A program made the position numbers and the translations under genes. This document shows, piece after piece, positions 58,143 to 64,000 of a stretch of DNA of 64,000 nucleotides. Numbering within the stretch: the stretch's first letter is position 1; each line of letters starts with the position of its first letter. This DNA comes from Paraburkholderia dilworthii (GTDB lineage: Bacteria; Pseudomonadota; Gammaproteobacteria; Burkholderiales; Burkholderiaceae). The notes beneath the pieces are model-generated. The model made no database searches. It had not been told where the DNA came from and was given only the letters and a program-made list of their open reading frames with translations. The stretch is taken from contig NZ_AWZT01000001.1 in NCBI RefSeq assembly GCF_000472525.1, forward strand, positions 305,962 through 369,961, in the 5' to 3' direction.

Positions 58143-61100
58143 ATGTTTGAGAAGATCCTCATCGCCAATCGCGGTGCAATCGCTTGCCGTATCCTCAGAA
58201 CGTTGCGCGAGCTCGATGTCACCGGAGTCTCCATTTTCTCGGAAGCAGACAGAGGGAGCCGTCACGTAAGCGAAGCGCCTATTGCGCATGAACTGGGAGA
58301 CGGCCCAGCAGCGATGACGTACCTCGACTCGACGAAGATCCTGGCAATTGCGCGCCGCGAAGGCGTGCAGGCGATTCATCCAGGGTATGGGTTTCTGTCG
58401 GAGAACGCGGCTTTCGGCGAGGCATGCGAAGCAGCGGGTATCGCCTTCATCGGCCCGACGCCCGCGCAGTTGCGAGCGTTCGGTCTGAAACATACGGCTC
58501 GCGAAATCGCCGGCAGTGAGGGCGTGCCGATGCTTAACGGCACCGGCTTGCTGGAAGACTTGCCGGCAGCACTCAAGGCAGCCAAAGCCATTGGCTATCC
58601 GGTGATGTTGAAAAGTACTGCCGGCGGTGGCGGTATCGGCATGCGGGTGTGTTGGAATCTCGATGAACTCCGCGCGCATTTCGACGCTGTCAAACGCCTT
58701 GGCGAAAACAACTTCAGCGATTCGGGCGTGTTCATCGAGAAGTACATCGAAAGGGCGAGGCATCTCGAAGTTCAGGTTTTCGGCGACGGAAAGGGAGACG
58801 CGATAGCGCTCGGCGTGCGCGACTGCTCGGTGCAGCGGCGCAATCAGAAGGTGCTGGAGGAAACCCCCGCGCCTTGCTTGCCGGAAGGTATAGCCGAAGC
58901 GTTGTGCGACGCGGCGGTCAAGCTTGCAAAGGCGGTCCATTATCGCTCTGCCGGTACCGTCGAATTCGTGTACGACAGTGCCGCTCAGCAGTTTTACTTT
59001 CTGGAAGTGAACACGCGACTGCAGGTGGAGCACGGTGTGACCGAACAGGTCTGGGGTGTCGACCTTGTTCGCTGGATGATCGAATTGGCGGCAGGAACAC
59101 TTGCGCCGCTGAATGAGCTCGCCGCGGGTCTTGCACCGCGAGGCCATGCGATTCAGGCTCGACTTTACGCTGAAGACCCGGGCCGCGATTTCATACCGAG
59201 TCCGGGCCTCGTAACCGAGGTTGCTTTTCCGAAGGCCGATGGAAGCGCGCTGCGTATCGATACGTGGATTGAATCCGGTTGCGAGGTGCCGCCGTACTTT
59301 GATCCGATGCTGGCAAAGATCATCGCGTGGTCGCCGACGCGCGAAGAGGCGCGGCATGCGCTGAACGATGCGTTGCAGAACACACGCATCTTCGGCGTCG
59401 AGACAAACCGCGACTACTTGCGCCAGATTCTCGACGACCGGCCGTTTGCTTCGGGTGAACCTTGGACGCGGTGCCTGGAAGGACTCAAGTATCGAGCGAG
59501 TACCGTTGAAGTGGTCAGTGGCGGCACTCAGACCACGGTGCAGGATTTCCCCGGCCGACAGGGCTTCTGGGCGGTAGGCATTCCGCCGTCGGGTCCGATG
59601 GACGACCGCGCCATGCGGCTCGGCAATCGCCTGCTCGGCAACGAGCCGCAGGCGGCTGCTCTCGAAATCACAATGAGCGGGCCGACGCTGCGATTCAACA
59701 CCGACGCCGTTATCGCCGTTACCGGTGCGGACATTCCGGTGCTGCTGGACGACGTCAGGCAACCGCTGAATACGAGCGTCTTTGTCCCGGCGGGTTCTGT
59801 GCTGGCGCTCGGTACGATTCGGGGCGCGGGCGCGCGCGCTTATATGTGCGTGCGCGGTGGTCTGGACGTTGCGGTGTATCTGGGCAGCCGCAGTACTTTC
59901 ACGCTCGGTCAGTTTGGTGGACATGGGGGCCGCGCCATTCGCGCGGGCGACGTGCTTCACCTTTATCCACTGCAGGATATGCAAGCTGGCGCCGCGCTCG
60001 TCAATCTACCGAAGCTGGAGAGCGTGCGCACGATACGGGTGATCTACGGTCCGCAAGGCGCGCCGGAGTACTTCAGTGCCGCCTACATCGAGCGATTCCT
60101 CGATACGGAGTGGGAGATACATTTCAATTCCAGTCGTACCGGCGTGCGCCTCATTGGGCCGAAGCCGGAGTGGGCGCGCGAAGACGGCGGAGAAGCCGGG
60201 CTGCATCCGTCGAACATTCACGACAATCCCTACGCTGTGGGTGCCGTCGATTTCACCGGCGACATGCCTGTGATTCTCGGGCCAGACGGTCCGAGTCTTG
60301 GCGGGTTTGTGTGTCCGGTGACGATTATCGAAGCCGACCTCTGGCACATCGGTCAGCTGAAGGCAGGCGACAAGATTCGTTTCGTACCTGTAGAAATCGA
60401 GCATGCGCGCGAAGCGGCACGCGAGCGCAACCGCGAGTTGGAGAGCCTTGAGATTCGGCAGCGTGCGCCAATCGAGAGACGCCCGTTCCTGACGTCTCCG
60501 ATTGTTCTCGACTCGGGCTCTGCCGGCGAAAGGCTCGTTGCACGCTTGTCGGGTGACACGCATCTTCTTCTGGAGATTGGTCCGCCGGAACTCGACCTCG
60601 TTTCGCGTTTTCGCGGGCATGCACTGATGCAGGCACTCGAAGCGAAAGCGCTTCCGGGCGTGATCGACCTCACGCCGGGAATACGTTCGCTTCAGATTCA
60701 TTATCGGCCCGAGGATTTATCGCTGGCGCAACTGCTCGACATCGTGGGGAAGGCCTGGGAGCGGGTCCTGTTGATGAAAGACCTTCGCGTTCCGTCACGC
60801 GTCGTCCACATCCCTCTTTCATGGGACGACCCCGCGTGCCAGCTCGCGATTGAAAAGTACATGACCACGGTCCGCAAAGACGCGCCGTGGTGCCCGAGCA
60901 ACCTCGAATTCATCCGGCGTATCAACGACCTCGAGTCTATCGACGCGGTCAAGCGCATCGTCTTCGACGCGAACTATCTCGTGATGGGGCTAGGCGACGT
61001 GTACCTGGGCGCACCGGTTGCGACGCCGCTCGATCCGCGTCACCGTCTGGTGACTACCAAGTACAACCCGGCGCGGACCTGGACTGCGGAGAATTCGGTG

Positions 61101-61742
61101 GGCATCGGCGGCGCGTATCTCTGTGTGTACGGAATGGAAGGGCCGGGGGGCTATCAATTCGTGGGCCGCACGCTGCAGATGTGGAATCGCTACCGCAAGG
61201 TCGCGGACTTCGCCGGGCAGCACTACTTACTTCGCTTCTTTGATCAGATCCGCTTCTACGAAGTCTCGCCCGAAGAACTGCTGCGCATTCGCGCTGACTT
61301 TCCGCTCGGACGCTACCCGTTGCGGATAGAGGAATCGGAGCTTTCTCTGCCGGACTATCAGGCGTTCCTTGCGAACGAATCTGCTGGCATTAACGAGTTC
61401 CGGTCCCGACAACAGGCAGCATTCGAAGCCGAGCGTGAGCGCTGGCGTGAAGCGGGCACATCGGAAGAGGCAATCGAGGCGCCCGTGGCCCAAGACGCTC
61501 AACTGAGTCCTCTTGACGACGGCGAGGTTGCAGTGGACAGCGAGATTGCGGGCAGCCTTTGGCAGGTGAAGGTAAAGACTGGCGACGTGGTTGCCGCAGA
61601 CGACGTACTGCTTATCATCGAGTCGATGAAAATGGAAATATCCGTGTGTGCTCCGTGCGCTGGAACCGTCGGCGAGATTTACGTGGGTCCGGGCTCGCCT
61701 GTGCGCGCCGGGCAGCGGATCGCAGTCATTGAACGTCATTGA
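58143..61742 (+). CDS. Biotin-dependent guanidine carboxylase (urea carboxylase family)
   Basis: This 1199-residue enzyme has an N-terminal biotin carboxylase (about 1-450, with KSTAGGGGIGMRV ATP loop and LEVNTRLQVEHGVTE). A central carboxyltransferase follows, built from KipA-like (about 460-770, GGTQTTVQDFPGRQGFW) and KipI-like (about 800-1070) parts. The C-terminal BCCP has biotinyl Lys1163 in ESMKMEI. Urea carboxylases and guanidine carboxylases share this layout. The guanidine-I riboswitch and DUF1989 partners point to guanidine as the true substrate, giving carboxyguanidine. A single Asp/Asn difference in the carboxyltransferase site is reported to separate the two; I could not place it without an alignment. 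Confidence 0.88.
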   Translation: MFEKILIANRGAIACRILRTLRELDVTGVSIFSEADRGSRHVSEAPIAHELGDGPAAMTYLDSTKILAIARREGVQAIHPGYGFLSENAAFGEACEAAGIAFIGPTPAQLRAFGLKHTAREIAGSEGVPMLNGTGLLEDLPAALKAAKAIGYPVMLKSTAGGGGIGMRVCWNLDELRAHFDAVKRLGENNFSDSGVFIEKYIERARHLEVQVFGDGKGDAIALGVRDCSVQRRNQKVLEETPAPCLPEGIAEALCDAAVKLAKAVHYRSAGTVEFVYDSAAQQFYFLEVNTRLQVEHGVTEQVWGVDLVRWMIELAAGTLAPLNELAAGLAPRGHAIQARLYAEDPGRDFIPSPGLVTEVAFPKADGSALRIDTWIESGCEVPPYFDPMLAKIIAWSPTREEARHALNDALQNTRIFGVETNRDYLRQILDDRPFASGEPWTRCLEGLKYRASTVEVVSGGTQTTVQDFPGRQGFWAVGIPPSGPMDDRAMRLGNRLLGNEPQAAALEITMSGPTLRFNTDAVIAVTGADIPVLLDDVRQPLNTSVFVPAGSVLALGTIRGAGARAYMCVRGGLDVAVYLGSRSTFTLGQFGGHGGRAIRAGDVLHLYPLQDMQAGAALVNLPKLESVRTIRVIYGPQGAPEYFSAAYIERFLDTEWEIHFNSSRTGVRLIGPKPEWAREDGGEAGLHPSNIHDNPYAVGAVDFTGDMPVILGPDGPSLGGFVCPVTIIEADLWHIGQLKAGDKIRFVPVEIEHAREAARERNRELESLEIRQRAPIERRPFLTSPIVLDSGSAGERLVARLSGDTHLLLEIGPPELDLVSRFRGHALMQALEAKALPGVIDLTPGIRSLQIHYRPEDLSLAQLLDIVGKAWERVLLMKDLRVPSRVVHIPLSWDDPACQLAIEKYMTTVRKDAPWCPSNLEFIRRINDLESIDAVKRIVFDANYLVMGLGDVYLGAPVATPLDPRHRLVTTKYNPARTWTAENSVGIGGAYLCVYGMEGPGGYQFVGRTLQMWNRYRKVADFAGQHYLLRFFDQIRFYEVSPEELLRIRADFPLGRYPLRIEESELSLPDYQAFLANESAGINEFRSRQQAAFEAERERWREAGTSEEAIEAPVAQDAQLSPLDDGEVAVDSEIAGSLWQVKVKTGDVVAADDVLLIIESMKMEISVCAPCAGTVGEIYVGPGSPVRAGQRIAVIERH

Positions 61743-61760
61743 ATACGAGGATATACAGCC

Positions 61761-63575
61761 ATGTCGTCATTTGACCTGCGCCTTCCGGCGCTGCGGAATG
61801 CATACCTTGCCGGGACCCTTGCGCCTCGTACTCTCGTGAATGAACTTCTTCGGAAAGCCGCGGACCTGAATGCCGAGTTCAACCTCTTCATTCATCTTCT
61901 GAGCGAGGAAGAAGTCGCGCCATACCTCGATTGGCTCGATCGGCAGAACATTGAGAACCTGCCGCTTTACGGCATTCCATTCGCTATCAAGGACAACATT
62001 GACCTCGCCGGTATCCAGACCACGGCTGCGTGCCCGGCTTTCACGTACACGCCCTCTGAGTCGGCGACGCTGGTTGAGCAACTGATTGCGCTCGGCGCCA
62101 TCCCGCTCGGAAAGACCAATCTCGATCAGTTCGCCACCGGTCTTAACGGCACTCGCTCGCCTTATGGAAAGTGCCGCAACAGCGTGCATCCGGCCTATCC
62201 ATCGGGCGGTTCCAGCGCTGGTTCGTCGCTGGCTGTTGCGCTCGGTGTCGCCAGTTTTGCGCTTGGCACCGACACGGCGGGTTCCGGCCGCGTGCCTGCC
62301 GGACTGAACAATCTCGTCGGACTCAAACCGACTAAAGGTATTTTGTCGACGGCGGGCATAGTGCCCGCTTGCCGCACCCTCGATTGCGTGACGTTCTTCA
62401 CGGCCACAGCGGAAGAAGCGAGCGCGCTTCTCTCGCTGACTGCGCTGACCGATCCTCGCGACGCATACAGTCGCAGGAATCCGCAATGGAATTCAGCGCG
62501 GGCCTTTGGCACGCCGACTGCGTTTCGATTCGGTGTTCCTTTGCAACTGGAGTTTGCGGGATGCGAGGAGAGTCCGGCGCTATTCGCCAAGGCTCGCGCG
62601 ATGCTTGAAGCAGCAGGGGGCGAGGCTGTCGAGATCGACTTTGCGCCGTTTGTTGAAGCAGCGAATCTTCTCTATCAGGGTCCGTGGGTTGCGGAGCGTT
62701 ACAGCGTGGCGGGCGAGTTGATGTCGGCGAGGCCGGACGCTGTGCTTCCAGTGATTCGCGACGTGCTGGCGAAGGCGCCGGGCGCAACCGCCGTCGAATT
62801 GTTCCAGGCCCAATATCGCCTTCAGGCATTGAAAGCTCGTTGCGATGCATTGATCGAGACATTGGACTGCGTCCTGACACCGACGTATCCGCGCCCGGTG
62901 ACGCTCGCTGAACTGGAGCGAGATCCGATCGGGCCGAACTCATTGCTCGGCTACTACACGAACTTTATGAACCTGTTGGACTACGCGGCCGTCGCCACGC
63001 CGACAGCATTCATGAAGAATGGCCTTCCGTGGGGTGTGACCGTTTTCGGACGCGCTTTTACCGACCAGTATCTGTTGGGCATTGCGGACCTTTTGCAACG
63101 GACAAGCGGCATCGAATGCGTTGGAGGAAACAGGATAGCGCCGTCCGAGCGACGTCCGGCGACAAACGATCGAATGCTCGTCGCGGTTTGCGGCGCGCAC
63201 ATGCAAGGCTTGCCGCTGAATAGGGACATGCTTTCTCGCGGCGCGGTTTTGCTTCAGTCCACGCAGACCGCGCCGCATTATCGCCTTGCAGCGTTGCCAG
63301 CGTCGCAGGATGGCACTCGGCGTCCGGGGCTCTGGAGAGTTGACAATGGCGGCGTCAAGGTCGAGGTCGAAGTCTGGAAGATGCCCGCCTCGGAGTTTGG
63401 CTCGTTCATCGCGACGGTGCCATCGCCGCTGGCTCTCGGCAAGATCGAACTATCGGATGGCGTGTGGGTGACCGGTTTCCTGTGCGAACCGTATGGCGTT
63501 CAGTCGGGGACCGATATCTCCGAATTCGGCGGATGGCGAGCATGGCTCGCCAATGAGCGCGGCGTCAACGCCTGA
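61761..63575 (+). CDS. atzF: Allophanate hydrolase
   Basis: This 604-residue amidase-signature enzyme has the Ser-cisSer-Lys triad K77 (GIPFAIKDN), S151/S152 (PSGGSSAGSS) and S175 (DTAGSGRVPAG). It is followed by the allophanate-hydrolase C-terminal domain (about 460-600, VAVCGAHMQGLPLN...FGSFIATVPSPLALGKIEL), which completes AtzF/DUR1-type proteins. It splits allophanate into ammonia and CO2, the last step of guanidine breakdown. A GAGGA site lies 9 bases before the ATG, 18 bases after the carboxylase stop. Confidence 0.9.
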   Translation: MSSFDLRLPALRNAYLAGTLAPRTLVNELLRKAADLNAEFNLFIHLLSEEEVAPYLDWLDRQNIENLPLYGIPFAIKDNIDLAGIQTTAACPAFTYTPSESATLVEQLIALGAIPLGKTNLDQFATGLNGTRSPYGKCRNSVHPAYPSGGSSAGSSLAVALGVASFALGTDTAGSGRVPAGLNNLVGLKPTKGILSTAGIVPACRTLDCVTFFTATAEEASALLSLTALTDPRDAYSRRNPQWNSARAFGTPTAFRFGVPLQLEFAGCEESPALFAKARAMLEAAGGEAVEIDFAPFVEAANLLYQGPWVAERYSVAGELMSARPDAVLPVIRDVLAKAPGATAVELFQAQYRLQALKARCDALIETLDCVLTPTYPRPVTLAELERDPIGPNSLLGYYTNFMNLLDYAAVATPTAFMKNGLPWGVTVFGRAFTDQYLLGIADLLQRTSGIECVGGNRIAPSERRPATNDRMLVAVCGAHMQGLPLNRDMLSRGAVLLQSTQTAPHYRLAALPASQDGTRRPGLWRVDNGGVKVEVEVWKMPASEFGSFIATVPSPLALGKIELSDGVWVTGFLCEPYGVQSGTDISEFGGWRAWLANERGVNA

Positions 63576-63658
63576 GCGCGGAGTCCGGCTTGAGAGCCGT
63601 TCTTGCGATGTCACGCGTGAACGACGGGTTGCTCTGCGCGATCTGCACGTACTCTGTC

Positions 63659-63682
63659 GCCCGCCCGCCCGCCCGCCCGCCC
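63659..63682. repeat. GCCC tetranucleotide repeat, six copies
   Basis: Six uninterrupted GCCC units are followed by GCGC. Tracts like this are prone to slippage. It lies about 85 bases after the atzF stop and not within a supported gene. Confidence 0.85.
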
Positions 63683-63940
63683 GCGCACCGCACGAAGACT
63701 CGAAGCCGCGGGCCTGGCTGTACTGCGGAATCGAGCGACCGCGCCGCGGCCGGCCCGTAGCGCAGCAGAATGTCGTTTTGCTGCTAGCGGACGTCGCGTT
63801 CGCGGCATGCGGGCGAGGCGGCGGACCGCTACATTCGAAAGAAGGAACCCCGCCACGTCGCTACAACCGTGCCGCACACGACGAACGAGACTCAGCCCGA
63901 ATGAAACAGGCACGCGAACCGGCGGCCCGTCAGCCGACAG

Positions 63941-63964
63941 GCGCGTCCTTTTTATCGGACGCGC
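63941..63964. repeat. Inverted repeat near the right edge
   Basis: GCGCGTCC and GGACGCGC form perfect 8-base arms around TTTTTATC. No T-run follows in either direction, so it is not a standard terminator. Confidence 0.5.
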
Positions 63965-64000
63965 AACCGCTTGCCGACCGGTGGCAAAACGGTGCTTCGG

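Larger units (their letters stand above)
63576..64000. other. Right-edge region without a secure gene
   Basis: These 425 bases follow atzF. They contain a GCCC tetranucleotide tract (63659-63682) and an inverted repeat near the end. Two open frames reach the window edge: plus-strand ATG at 63901 (MKQAREPAARQPTGASFLSD..., no good ribosome site) and an Arg-rich minus frame to 63611. The first could be the start of a real gene, but 33 codons are too few to judge. The second looks like GC-rich noise. Confidence 0.4.

Noticed and set aside
57882..59984. 700-codon minus-strand open frame antisense to the carboxylase
   Set aside because: It is a reverse-frame shadow of a high-GC gene: no family similarity, no ribosome site, and it runs across two genes and an intergenic gap.
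58143..63575. Ordinary urea amidolyase system
   Set aside because: The leader carries a guanidine-I riboswitch and the operon contains the two DUF1989 deiminase proteins, which ordinary urea carboxylation does not need.
63611..63913. 100-codon minus-strand frame reaching the right edge
   Set aside because: It is extremely Arg/Ala-rich, crosses the GCCC tract, and has no ribosome site or recognisable domain.

Overview
The window is about 62-63% GC and reads as a chromosomal or megaplasmid segment of a Burkholderiales bacterium, most likely Paraburkholderia, Caballeronia or a close relative. The signs are strong G/C third positions, many LysR, IclR and MocR regulators beside catabolic operons, an H-NS-type protein with the beta-proteobacterial C-terminal signature, and catabolic gene orders that resemble those known from Cupriavidus and Burkholderia. 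No rRNA, tRNA or CRISPR array was seen. About 53 protein genes are supported, one of them cut by the left edge.

Layout. Positions 1-6000 are mixed small genes: an FMN-reductase start, a candidate anti-Shine-Dalgarno small RNA, a J-domain protein, an ArsC/LMW-phosphatase-like protein, an H-NS paralogue, a secreted peptide, and a PQQ-type sorbosone dehydrogenase with a DUF2231 membrane partner. Positions 5962-9726 are a D-tartrate module (LysR, tarD, DAACS carrier). Positions 9842-14790 hold an M20 peptidase / MFS / serine hydrolase operon with a divergent LysR. An IS6-type transposase relic follows at 14803-14934. Positions 15170-19874 encode a cytoplasmic three-subunit molybdoenzyme best read as sulfite dehydrogenase SoeABC. 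Positions 19912-24181 (minus) are DUF3311, a sodium:solute symporter, an amidohydrolase and a CobW GTPase. Positions 24510-27993 are an NTF2-like protein, an FAD amine oxidase-like protein and an amino-acid permease.

Positions 28106-52364 form a C2-sulfonate island. It has a MoxR/vWA (CobS/CobT-like) pair converging on xsc-pta-tauE, an aldehyde dehydrogenase, tauABC with a MocR regulator, an isethionate-type GMC dehydrogenase and MFS carrier with two IclR regulators, and sauR/sauSTU for sulfoacetate. Taurine, isethionate and sulfoacetate would all converge on sulfoacetaldehyde. Xsc then releases acetyl phosphate (Pta makes acetyl-CoA) and sulfite, which is exported by TauE or oxidised by SoeABC. 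The same palindrome-like box (GATAY-N5-GTATC) lies at the outer ends of both converging operons.

Positions 53664-63575 are a guanidine nitrogen-assimilation operon. A candidate sigma-54 promoter is followed by a canonical guanidine-I (ykkC) riboswitch, a nitrate/taurine-type ABC transporter, two DUF1989 proteins (carboxyguanidine deiminase), a biotin-dependent guanidine/urea carboxylase and allophanate hydrolase. The last 425 bases hold no secure gene.

The points most worth following are the MoxR/vWA pair placed like an activase for the sulfonate enzymes, the shared operator at the two ends of that cluster, the stacked sigma-54 plus riboswitch control of guanidine use, and the double-hairpin sRNA candidate near the left edge.
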